A stretch of 17,339 nt of DNA from the NCBI GenBank assembly GCA_038061595.1, contig JBBTYZ010000004.1, positions 1 to 17,339 of the forward strand, in the 5' to 3' direction. This DNA comes from JBBTYZ01 sp038061595 (GTDB lineage: Bacteria > Patescibacteriota > Minisyncoccia > UBA6257 > GWB1-50-10). The notes beneath the pieces are model-generated. The model had not been told where the DNA came from. It saw only the letters and a program-made list of their open reading frames with translations, and searched no databases. A program made the position numbers and the translations under genes. Of this stretch, positions 7,959-14,297 are shown in pieces; positions within the stretch are counted from its first letter, which is position 1; every line of letters begins with the position of its first letter.

Positions 7959-8065
7959 CTCGTTAGAAAACTAAATACGACTACCCTCGACTAATAAGAT
8001 TTTAAATTTAAGTTGATACTTTTAATCGAAAATAAAATGTCCATTAATTTTCTAGCGAGATGAAT
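7953..8065. repeat. Inverted repeat (22-bp arms) spanning the start of the solute-binding protein gene
   Basis: Arm 7953-7974 and the reverse complement of 8044-8065 agree at 20 of 22 positions, with a 69-bp spacer. The left arm contains the ATG (7956-7958, minus strand) and the leader before it. In a minus-strand transcript reading through from secG the arms would pair and bury that start codon. The rest of the secG-to-SBP gap shows no gene. Confidence 0.8.
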
Positions 8066-8098
8066 GATTTACCTACGGAGCGAATTTTCTAAGAGTTT

Positions 8099-8311
8099 TT
8101 ACAGAACGATGTTTAAGATGGCGAGAACGGCGAATACTACTGCAAAAACTATTGTTGCGTAATAAATCCCTTTCTCTAAACCACGTCTCGTTTGATATTG
8201 CGAACCAACGCCTGTGCCACCCAAAAGACCGCCTAATCCTCCCTCGCGTTCTTGGAGAAGAATAAGGATTATTAGAATGATTGATACGACAATTTGACCG
8301 ATGAGTAACAT
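8099..8311 (-). CDS. secG: Preprotein translocase subunit SecG
   Basis: A small auxiliary subunit of the SecYEG protein-export channel in the cytoplasmic membrane. The 70-residue protein has the family layout: a first membrane helix at about 3-20, the polar 'LLQEREGGLGGLLGGTG' loop with the conserved QE and Gly-rich stretch, 'GSQYQTRRGLEKGIYY', and a second helix at about 48-69. Its ATG is 1 nt from the upstream gene's stop codon, so translation is probably coupled. It lacks a clear Shine-Dalgarno. Confidence 0.95.
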   Translation of the reverse strand: MLLIGQIVVSIILIILILLQEREGGLGGLLGGTGVGSQYQTRRGLEKGIYYATIVFAVVFAVLAILNIVL

Positions 8312-8312
8312 C

Positions 8313-8675
8313 TTATCTTTTGTAGAGTTTAGCTCCGAAGTTAATTAAGATACTTATTGCGCTGAAAAGCAGAGTAGTAAGTAGGAGTGTAGTATACCCC
8401 TGTATTGTAAGTGGTTTTACGAAAATGTCAAGCAGATAAAGCGTTATAGCGTTTATGACTATTATAAAAAGTCCGAAAGTGAGCGCTACAAGCGGGCCCA
8501 AAAAAAGTTTTAAAACCGGTTTCAGAAACATATTTATTGCAGTTAGTATTGCGGATGAAACCAGAAGCTCTACAAAATTACCATCCCAAAGAAAACCTGC
8601 TATAAAATAACTGGCCGCAAGTATTGCGATAGCGTTTGATGCGGTGTGTAAAATCAGTCCGCCCAAGAATCTCAT
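8313..8675 (-). CDS. Phage holin family (YvlD-like, four-TM) membrane protein
   Basis: A 120-residue, very hydrophobic protein with about four membrane helices, starting 'RFLGGLILHTASNAIAILAASY' and including 'INMFLKPVLKLFLGPL' and 'GLFIIVINAITLYLLD'. These match the broad 'phage holin family 4_2'/YvlD-type proteins, whose cellular role is poorly known; the holin name does not imply a prophage, and no phage genes are present. It is the first gene of a pair with secG. The ATG follows an extended -10 box by only 6 nt, predicting a leaderless mRNA. The large RNA's terminator ends 25 nt upstream. Confidence 0.85.
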   Translation of the reverse strand: MRFLGGLILHTASNAIAILAASYFIAGFLWDGNFVELLVSSAILTAINMFLKPVLKLFLGPLVALTFGLFIIVINAITLYLLDIFVKPLTIQGYTTLLLTTLLFSAISILINFGAKLYKR

Positions 8676-8690
8676 ATTTATATTCTATCA
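8676..8690 (-). promoter_or_regulatory. Extended -10 promoter giving a leaderless holin-secG mRNA
   Basis: On the minus strand TAGAAT (8687-8682) is preceded by TG plus one base and followed by only six bases (ATAAAT) before the ATG at 8675. The usual -10 to start distance puts transcription initiation at the A of the ATG. No -35 is recognisable; its position falls in the terminator stem of the upstream RNA. Confidence 0.5.
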
Positions 8691-8699
8691 GAAAATAGT

Positions 8700-8725
8700 A
8701 GCCCCCACCGACTCTGGTGGGGGCT
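8700..8725 (-). terminator. Terminator-like hairpin at the 3' end of the large structured RNA
   Basis: A perfect 10-bp GC-rich stem AGCCCCCACC (8700-8709) / GGTGGGGGCT (8716-8725) with a 6-nt loop. On the minus strand it is followed by ACTATTTTCT, moderately U-rich. On the plus strand no U-run follows, so it most likely acts on the minus strand. Confidence 0.75.
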
Positions 8726-9343
8726 GATCGAGGGAGGTCGCCCATGCTGGGCTTGTAGGTGGGCTATGGGTTTGAGGGGTTATAGATCCAAGAGTTCCAG
8801 GATCCTTGCTCTCAAAGTCACGCAAAGCCACTCACGAATTCACTCCGACAGGGCTTGCCTGCCTCGACCGACTATCGCGATTGTATAGAGATGCGTCCCA
8901 TCCGTTTTGGCAAACCCGTCAGGGAGCCGTTTTCGGGGCGTACGCTTACAACCGCGACTTACTAAGACCGAGTAGTTAGTACTTATCCGAGCGGGGACAA
9001 TTAAGGGCTGAACACCCTCTCTCCGTGGGAGAGATGTACCCGCACCACTTACTCGGTCTTTTGGTGCTGAGGAATGCATACGGCGAGCTTCTGCCCGCAA
9101 GGTTCGCAAAACTACTTGCGCCTCAGTGGTGGCTGCGGATTTTGACGTCTCCGCCTCTCCCGCCCAACACGTATGCACCCCAACAACCGAGAACTGCGGC
9201 CATCTCTGGAAAATCGTCTTCCGCGGAAGGACTCCAGTGTCGCAGTCTCGGTTTTTCCAGAGAAGCGGGCCGAGAACCTCTAACAATTAAGTCAGAGACG
9301 CCCGATTCGCTTCTCTAGAATTTATTTTTAAAAGAGCTAAATA

Positions 9344-9393
9344 TCTTTTCGTCCTTTTGGACTCATCAGGCGAAGTACGCACTTCGCAAAGAA
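9344..9393 (-). ncRNA. Hammerhead ribozyme candidate (type III layout) inside the large RNA
   Basis: On the minus strand, in the required order: possible cleavage triplet TTT (9390-9388), stem I GCGAAGT-GCGT-ACTTCGC (9387-9370, 7 bp), the invariant CTGATGA (9369-9363), stem II GTCC-AAAA-GGAC (9362-9351, with the preferred G10.1-C11.1 pair), the invariant GAAA (9350-9347), then AGA completing stem III with TCTT (9392-9389). Every catalytic-core nucleotide matches the hammerhead consensus with no spacer errors. Weak points are the 4-bp stem III and the UUU cleavage triplet, which is allowed (NUH) but slow. Cleavage would fall between 9388 and 9387, separating a 5' part of about 170 nt from about 690 nt. 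Confidence 0.75.
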
Positions 9394-9560
9394 CCCCGTA
9401 TCTTCAAAAACCGGACGGGGACACCGGAGTCGGTGGTGGGTCATCTGCAACCCACTATTCCCTCCTCGAAGAGGGCTGGCGTTTATTGCCGGGCGGTTCG
9501 AGCCGCCAAGCCTTATCGCCTCTTAGCCCGTTGTGGGCGTATTTCACCATACTGAGTGCA

Positions 9561-9588
9561 ATTATACCCCAACCAATAGATTTGTCAA
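9561..9588 (-). promoter_or_regulatory. Near-consensus sigma-70 promoter of the large RNA
   Basis: On the minus strand a perfect -35 TTGACA (9588-9583) and a perfect -10 TATAAT (9566-9561) are separated by 16 bp. It is the best promoter in the window. Transcription would begin near 9555-9553. It lies directly downstream of the gpmI stop and drives no protein gene, which supports an abundant stable RNA. Confidence 0.9.
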
Positions 9589-9625
9589 GCCTTACAAAAT
9601 ATAGGAGAAATAAAGGGTTTTTGGC

Positions 9626-11179
9626 CTAAAGCAACTGGTTTAAGAGACTTTGCCCAGTCATTTCTTGGGGCTGGGGGATGTTCATTAGTTCTAAAATGGT
9701 TGGTGCGACATCTGACAAAAGCCCTATAACAGGAAGTGGTTGCAATGGATCGGCGCTATTTTTACCTTTTCCTTGATATTCTTTCGCTACTAGATAGAAA
9801 GGAACAGGGTTCGGGTCGTGTTGTGTTTGGGGCTCGCCGGTTTTCAAATTTATCACTGATTCCGCATTTCCGTGGTCAGAGGTAATTAAGAGTACGTGAT
9901 TTTGGTCTAACACGCTTCTAATGAGTCGGCTAAGTTCTTTATCAACAAACTGAACCGCTTTCGTTGTCGCGCTAAAATTACCGGTGTGTGCCATCACATC
10001 AGGGTTTGCATAATTTATAAGTATGAAATCAAACCCGCCATCGTTTAGAGAAATTATTGCCCGTTCAGTTATTTCGTGCGCCATCATTTCCGGGTGGGCC
10101 GTGGGATCAATGTCTTTGCGAGAGGGTATTAAAATTCTATATTCATTTTGGTAGGCTATTTCGTTCAGGCCGTTGAAAAAATAGGTCACATGGGCATATT
10201 TCTCCGTTTCAGCTATACGGAGTTGTGTCTTCCCTTTATCAGCAAGTATTTTACCAAGTGGATCTTGGGCTCTCTCCTTTTTAAATGCAACCGGGACTTT
10301 GAATTTATCAAGATATTCGGTCATTGTGGTTGTGTAGATGTTCTCTAGTTTTTTAATTGGGAAGTTTGTAAAAGATGGACTAACGAATGGTTCGGTGATT
10401 TGACGCATGCTATCCTCTCTAAAATTGAAAAATATTATCGCGTCATCGTCTTTTATCGGATGCGCCTCATTTACGGCTGACGGTTCTATATATTCGTCAT
10501 CATGATTTTTATCGTATGCGTTTTGCGCAAGCTCCTCCGTTGTTTTCTGGTTCGCGTTTATGCCCGTGAGAACTTTGTAAGTTGCTTCGGTTCTTTCCCA
10601 GTGATTATCTCTATCCATGGCGAAATAACGGCCAGATAAACTCGCAACTTGACCCACGCCATATTTTTTCATCTCCATGTCCAGTTTTTTAATGAGTGCG
10701 ATAACTGATCGTGGGGAACTATCTTTGCCGTCGGCAAAGATTTGTAGATATAATTTTGAGCATTCCTCTTTTTTCGCCATTTCCAAAATCGCTCTTAGAT
10801 GTTCAAAAGAAGCGTGAACATTGCCATCGGTTAAAAGTCCGACCAGGTGTACCGCTGAATTGTTTTTCTTGGAGTGCGCGAAAGCGTTTTTTAATGCAGG
10901 GTTTTCAAAGAATGATCCGTCGCTTATTGCCATCGAGATTCTGGGAAAATATTGATATAGGATTTTTCCTGCGCCAAGCGTAAGGTGCCCCACCTCGCTG
11001 TTTCCTTCTTCCTCCCAAGGTAGACCAACAGCATTGCCTGCCGACTGCAGGGCGCAAGATGGGAAATTGGTTCGTATAAAATTTATAGTTTCCGGCTTCG
11101 CAGAATAGATCGGATTGGATTCATCCAGTTTTCCTATTCCCCAGCCATCCAAAATAGCCAAAACGAAGGTTCTTCTCAT
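9626..11179 (-). CDS. gpmI: 2,3-bisphosphoglycerate-independent phosphoglycerate mutase
   Basis: Glycolytic interconversion of 3- and 2-phosphoglycerate by a Mn-dependent alkaline-phosphatase-superfamily enzyme. Its 517 residues match the usual length. Visible motifs are 'LAILDGWG' with metal ligand Asp11, 'EGNSEVGHLTLGAG' with the phosphoserine Ser61, 'GLLTDGNVHASFEHL', 'FADGKDSSPRS', 'GRYFAMDRDNHWERT', 'FFNFREDSMRQ', 'NYANPDVMAHTGN' and 'TSDHGNAE'. All catalytic elements are present. The ATG at 11177-11179 has no Shine-Dalgarno. A TAGAAT box with a weak -35 (11192-11220) would give a very short leader. The gene is divergent from rny and ends 38 nt before the large RNA's promoter. Confidence 0.98.
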   Translation of the reverse strand: MRRTFVLAILDGWGIGKLDESNPIYSAKPETINFIRTNFPSCALQSAGNAVGLPWEEEGNSEVGHLTLGAGKILYQYFPRISMAISDGSFFENPALKNAFAHSKKNNSAVHLVGLLTDGNVHASFEHLRAILEMAKKEECSKLYLQIFADGKDSSPRSVIALIKKLDMEMKKYGVGQVASLSGRYFAMDRDNHWERTEATYKVLTGINANQKTTEELAQNAYDKNHDDEYIEPSAVNEAHPIKDDDAIIFFNFREDSMRQITEPFVSPSFTNFPIKKLENIYTTTMTEYLDKFKVPVAFKKERAQDPLGKILADKGKTQLRIAETEKYAHVTYFFNGLNEIAYQNEYRILIPSRKDIDPTAHPEMMAHEITERAIISLNDGGFDFILINYANPDVMAHTGNFSATTKAVQFVDKELSRLIRSVLDQNHVLLITSDHGNAESVINLKTGEPQTQHDPNPVPFYLVAKEYQGKGKNSADPLQPLPVIGLLSDVAPTILELMNIPQPQEMTGQSLLNQLL

Positions 11180-11191
11180 GGAGTTTTTATT

Positions 11192-11220
11192 ATTCTACAT
11201 CCTTAAGTATGTTTTGAAAA
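11192..11220 (-). promoter_or_regulatory. Possible gpmI promoter
   Basis: On the minus strand TTTTCA (11220-11215) and TAGAAT (11197-11192) are 17 bp apart. The predicted start leaves only about 6 nt before the gpmI ATG, fitting its missing Shine-Dalgarno. The -35 matches consensus at four of six positions. Confidence 0.4.
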
Positions 11221-11221
11221 A

Positions 11222-11314
11222 TCCGATTAGAATCGCTTAGTGAGGAACGAGCTTAGCCGATTCAATCGCTTCGCAAATGTAATTTTGCGAAGACCCACTC
11301 TTTTATGCGTGGGG
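11222..11314. other. Three adjacent inverted repeats between the gpmI and rny promoters
   Basis: This stretch contains no gene but holds GATT(A)GAATCG/CGATTCAATC (about 11225-11267, one bulge), CTTCGCAAA/TTTGCGAAG (about 11269-11292), and CCCAC/GTGGG (about 11294-11313). Read on the minus strand, CGATT-CT-AATCG followed by GATTTTTC resembles a terminator that would compete with the first helix. It could be a small RNA on the minus strand, a leader of a longer gpmI transcript, or protein-binding DNA. Confidence 0.5.
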
Positions 11315-11342
11315 TTGACCTCCCCCGCAAAAAGTTTATAAT
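11315..11342 (+). promoter_or_regulatory. Sigma-70 promoter of rny
   Basis: TTGACC (11315-11320), a 16-bp spacer and a perfect TATAAT (11337-11342). The predicted start near 11349 leaves a leader of about 45 nt before the rny ATG, AT-rich and without a Shine-Dalgarno. Confidence 0.8.
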
Positions 11343-11393
11343 AACTTTATAAATTGATAAAAACGTCGATGATAAATAGTTTAAAAAATCTTT

Positions 11394-12923
11394 ATGATAT
11401 TAGGCCAGAACCCGCTTATTGCGGTGGGGTTGTTAGTAATCGGTTTAGCGTTAGGTTACTTTTTAAGAAGATCGCTCGCGTTAAGACAGAAAGAGTCGGT
11501 AGAGAGTAAATCAGAAGAAAAATTAAAAGCCTCCGAAACCAAAGCAAAGGAGGTGGTTTTGGTTGCTGAAGAAAAGGCAATTTCGATATTGAGAAACGCT
11601 GAGGCGGAGGAAAAGGAACGCAAGCAGGAACTACGACGAATGGAAGAGCGTCTAACAAGAAAAGAAGATTCGATTGAAGCCGAAAAGAAAAGCTTGGGGG
11701 AGAAGGAGGCGCATCTCACAAAAGAATTCGAAAGGGTTAAGGTTGTCGAAGAGGAGGTGAGGGTTTTGCGGGAAGAATCGGTAAAAGAATTAGAGAAGAC
11801 TTCTGGACTAAGTCGCGCCGAAGCAAAAGACAAGTTATTTAAAGAATTAGAAGACGTAAGCCACGAAGAGTTAGCCAAAAAATTAGCTGGGCTCGAAAGA
11901 GAAAAAAAGGATACGCTAGAGGCTAAAGCTTCCGAGATAATCACCTCGGTTATACAGCGCTATGCGAGGAATAATGTGGCTGATATAACAACAAGCGTGG
12001 TTCATCTTCCGAACGAAGAGATAAAAGGAAAAATAATCGGACGGGAGGGTAGAAACATCCGCCATTTTGAACGCATGACAGGAGTCGACGTCATTATTGA
12101 TGAGACGCCCGAGAGCTTGCTCTTATCTTCTTTTGATCCAATGAGAAGAGAAATAGCCCGAATGGCCTTGGAAAAACTCATCAAAGACGGACGCATTCAA
12201 CCGGCCAAGATAGAAGAAAAAGTTGAAGAAGCAAAACAAGAGCTCGACGAGCGGATTAGAAAAATAGGAGAAGAATCTTCTTACGAGGTTGGAGTGCTAG
12301 ATTTGCCTAAAGAGATTTTATATTTAGTAGGTAGACTAAATTACAGAACAAGCTACGGACAGAATGTTTTAAATCACTCAATTGAGATGGCTCACATTTC
12401 TGCGATGCTCGCTGCAGAGTTGGGGCTTAATGTAGAAGTGGCTAAAAAGGGCGCTCTTTTACACGATATAGGAAAAGCGATAGACCACGAGGTTGAAGGG
12501 ACTCATGTTGAAATAGGCCGCAAGCTTTTGAAGAAGTATGGTATTGATGAGCGTGTCATTCAGGCAATGGAGTCTCATCACGATGAGTATCCTTACGCAA
12601 TACCAGAGGCTTACATAGTAGCAGCGGCTGATGCTATTTCTGCCGCACGTCCTGGGGCAAGAAGGGACACTCTAGAAAAATACGTTAAGAGATTACAAGA
12701 TATTGAAACGGCTGTTAATTCTTTTCCAGGAGTAAAACAGTCTTATGCTGTTGCGGCTGGTAGGGAAGTTAGAGTTTTCGTTGTGCCGGAGAAGATAGAT
12801 GATTTTGGGGCGCTTCAGCTTGCCAAAAAGATAGCGGTCAAAATACAATCAGATGTTCAATATCCTGGAGAAATAAAAGTAACGGTTATAAGAGAGGTAA
12901 AAGCGGTAGAATACGCCAAATAA
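11394..12923 (+). CDS. rny: Ribonuclease Y
   Basis: A membrane-anchored endoribonuclease that starts mRNA decay in many bacteria. The 509-residue protein has the standard order: an N-terminal membrane helix at about 5-23, a long charged coiled coil at about 30-180, a KH RNA-binding domain with 'KIIGREGRNIRHFE' at 213-226, and an HD domain with 'GALLHDIGKAIDHE' (catalytic His357-Asp358) and 'AMESHHDEYPY'. The C-terminal 'YAVAAGREVRVFV' and 'PGEIKVTVIRE' segments are also conserved. The ATG was chosen because it starts directly before the membrane helix; there is no Shine-Dalgarno. With rnj at 4471 the window encodes both enzymes of the RNase J/Y decay system. Confidence 0.98.
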   Translation: MILGQNPLIAVGLLVIGLALGYFLRRSLALRQKESVESKSEEKLKASETKAKEVVLVAEEKAISILRNAEAEEKERKQELRRMEERLTRKEDSIEAEKKSLGEKEAHLTKEFERVKVVEEEVRVLREESVKELEKTSGLSRAEAKDKLFKELEDVSHEELAKKLAGLEREKKDTLEAKASEIITSVIQRYARNNVADITTSVVHLPNEEIKGKIIGREGRNIRHFERMTGVDVIIDETPESLLLSSFDPMRREIARMALEKLIKDGRIQPAKIEEKVEEAKQELDERIRKIGEESSYEVGVLDLPKEILYLVGRLNYRTSYGQNVLNHSIEMAHISAMLAAELGLNVEVAKKGALLHDIGKAIDHEVEGTHVEIGRKLLKKYGIDERVIQAMESHHDEYPYAIPEAYIVAAADAISAARPGARRDTLEKYVKRLQDIETAVNSFPGVKQSYAVAAGREVRVFVVPEKIDDFGALQLAKKIAVKIQSDVQYPGEIKVTVIREVKAVEYAK

Positions 12924-12962
12924 ATTATTTTGTTAGCAAGGAGGGGCCTCAAAAACACCTTG

Positions 12963-12971
12963 TGCTATAAT
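12963..12971 (+). promoter_or_regulatory. Extended -10 promoter of the HU gene
   Basis: TG at 12963-12964, one base, then a perfect TATAAT at 12966-12971. No good -35 at the expected distance. The predicted start is about 47 nt upstream of the HU ATG, so HU can be expressed separately from rny. Confidence 0.65.
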
Positions 12972-13024
12972 AATTGCAGTAGAAATCAAACAAAAAGGTC
13001 GGATAAAACTTATAAATTTAAAAA

Positions 13025-13300
13025 ATGAAAAAAGACGGTTTGGTTGACTCAGTTATGAAAGCTGCTGCAATTGCAACAAAAAAACAGGCCTTGGAGGCGG
13101 TTGATGCTATGTTTGACACAATCGTAAAGACATTAAGCCGCGGCGAAGAAGTCGGTATTACCGGCTTTGGAACTTTCAGGGTTGTGAAGCGCGCTGCACG
13201 AATGGGTGTTAATCCAAAAACTGGTGAAAAGATTCAAATTGCAGCTGCTACGAAGCCAAAATTTCGAGCAGGAAAAGTCTTAAAAGAAGCAGTAAAATAA
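13025..13300 (+). CDS. hup: HU/IHF-family DNA-binding protein
   Basis: A small nucleoid protein that binds and bends DNA as a dimer. The 91 residues carry the family core 'GEEVGITGFGTFRVVKRAARMGVNPKTGEKIQIAAATKPKFRAGKVLKEAVK', abridged here: the glycine-rich 'GITGFGTF', the arm with 'RMGVNPKTGEKI' including the intercalating Pro, and 'KPKFRAGK'. The N-terminal helices are slightly variant ('LVDSVMKAAAIATKKQALEAVD'). It is complete and ends with a strong terminator. HU against the IHF subfamily cannot be separated by eye. It lacks a Shine-Dalgarno. Confidence 0.96.
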   Translation: MKKDGLVDSVMKAAAIATKKQALEAVDAMFDTIVKTLSRGEEVGITGFGTFRVVKRAARMGVNPKTGEKIQIAAATKPKFRAGKVLKEAVK

Positions 13301-13329
13301 CGATTGTCTCTGGGAGCTCCTGAGATAAT

Positions 13330-13362
13330 AAAGAAAAAACCCCTTTTAGGGGTTTTTTCTTT
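13330..13362. terminator. Bidirectional rho-independent terminator between hup and the secreted-protein gene
   Basis: A 14-bp stem with a 5-nt loop, AAAGAAAAAACCCC (13330-13343) / GGGGTTTTTTCTTT (13349-13362). The A/T arms provide a U-tract in both directions. It touches the stop codon of the convergent minus-strand gene. Confidence 0.93.
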
Positions 13363-14293
13363 AACCGAGTAATTTCCTCACTAAATTACTCATCTCAATA
13401 AAGATTCGGTAGGCATCTTTGAGCTTACTCAAAGAGTCTCTCACTAAATCTTTTATTGACAAAGGTTGGGCAGCCTCTACGATTGTACTTGAAGCGGAGA
13501 CGGTGCTTGATGCAGAGCTTTCTGAAGACGAGGCCGTGTCTTTCTTCAGGGGCTGTTGGATTGCGAGCGTAGATGAGCTTTGAGTGGACGATGCGTTTTC
13601 TGTAGAAGATGAGTTTGCGAATATGTAAGTTGACCAGAATAAATCGTGGGCTACATTATTTATTTTTGTTCCCTCATCAATAAAGTCAGATGCTTTTTTA
13701 ATCAAAGCATTTAGGGGCGTAATCCCCTTAATTTTAGATTTTTGGAGTGTTGCGAGATCCTCTCTTATCTTTTGAAGTCTTTTTTTGGCTACCAGGATAG
13801 ATTTTTGTTCTTGCATCACGATTAAAAAATCGTTGATTTCATTTGCGACTGGTATATATTCTCCCTCTCTCCAATCTTTAAATTGACTTGCCAAGTCCTT
13901 AATCCCTTCCAGGTTTGTTATTTTGTTGGCAGAAATAATATCCCTTTGTGCTTCGTAATGACTGATAGCAGCATTCAATCGAGTGATTGCAGATTCTCGC
14001 CAATAAATAAAAGATGGACTCTTCTCTTCGTCATAGTCTAAAAGTTTTATTTTTAAATCTTTCGCTTCTTGTTCTGAGAAATCAAGAATTTTCTTGAATG
14101 TCTCTATTCTTAGTCCGACGTCGTTCAAGCTTTTTTCATCTTTTGCCGTGACCAAGGTGTCTAATTGATCCTTAACACCTTCAAAGGCTTTTTGCACCGG
14201 CGAAGATTCAGCGGCAAAAGCAAGGCTAGTGCTGCTAAGCATTAGAGAAAAAACTAATTTGGCGACAATCGCCTTTGCAAATTTATTGTGCAT
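13361..14293 (-). CDS. Secreted Ser/Thr-rich protein of unknown function
   Basis: Not recognised. The 310-residue protein has a signal peptide at 1-27 ('KLVFSLMLSSTSLAFA', cleavage likely after AFA), a mostly helical, charged domain at about 30-215, and a low-complexity Ser/Thr/Ala segment at about 230-272 ('NASSTQSSSTLA', 'SSSESSASSTVSASST'). A short C-terminal segment ends 'FIEMSNLVRKLLG'. The low-complexity part looks like an extracellular linker or glycosylated stalk. It is the last gene of the sigma-factor operon, 4 nt after the membrane protein gene, which makes it a plausible target or sensor partner of that system. There is no Shine-Dalgarno at the ATG. Confidence 0.85.
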   Translation of the reverse strand: MHNKFAKAIVAKLVFSLMLSSTSLAFAAESSPVQKAFEGVKDQLDTLVTAKDEKSLNDVGLRIETFKKILDFSEQEAKDLKIKLLDYDEEKSPSFIYWRESAITRLNAAISHYEAQRDIISANKITNLEGIKDLASQFKDWREGEYIPVANEINDFLIVMQEQKSILVAKKRLQKIREDLATLQKSKIKGITPLNALIKKASDFIDEGTKINNVAHDLFWSTYIFANSSSTENASSTQSSSTLAIQQPLKKDTASSSESSASSTVSASSTIVEAAQPLSIKDLVRDSLSKLKDAYRIFIEMSNLVRKLLG

Positions 14294-14297
14294 AAAT

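Larger units (their letters stand above)
8695..9555 (-). ncRNA. Large (~860 nt) structured noncoding RNA of unknown class, containing a hammerhead core
   Basis: No convincing protein gene lies between 8676 and 9625: the open frames give low-complexity, unstructured-looking peptides. A near-consensus promoter (9561-9588) and a strong hairpin (8700-8725) delimit a minus-strand unit. In between are long helices: TACTCGGTCTT 9050-9060 with 8964-8974 (11 bp, perfect); 8947-8957 with 8875-8885 (11 bp, one G-U); 9253-9262 with 9204-9213 (10 bp) interleaved with 9241-9251/9187-9198; 9170-9177 with 9075-9082 interleaved with 9121-9126/9067-9072; a hairpin at 9018-9034; and a run of short hairpins at 9395-9550. 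A hammerhead core lies at 9344-9393. I looked for and did not find RNase P CR-I/CR-V, the tmRNA tRNA-like ends, SRP or rRNA signatures. It could also be two or more RNAs. Confidence 0.72.

Noticed and set aside
8313..8675. Prophage or lysis cassette suggested by the holin-family name
   Set aside because: No endolysin, integrase or structural phage gene is nearby; such four-TM proteins are common chromosomal genes next to housekeeping loci.
8840..9286. 148-residue open frame on the minus strand within the intergenic region
   Set aside because: Composition is Arg/Thr/Ser-rich without hydrophobic periodicity, and the DNA is dominated by long complementary helices; better explained as structured RNA. 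Shorter frames on the plus strand at 9025-9318 and 9357-9629 were rejected for the same reason.
9491..9507. GGCGGTTCGAGCCGCC as a tRNA or tmRNA T-arm
   Set aside because: The loop is too short for a T-loop and no acceptor stem flanks it; it is a plain hairpin within the large RNA.
8695..9555. RNase P RNA or tmRNA as identity of the large RNA
   Set aside because: The RNase P CR-I 'GAGGAAAGTC'-type and CR-V segments, and the tmRNA 'GGATTCGAC' and T-arm/CCA ends, were looked for and not found; the length also exceeds both. A highly divergent form cannot be fully excluded without a covariance search.
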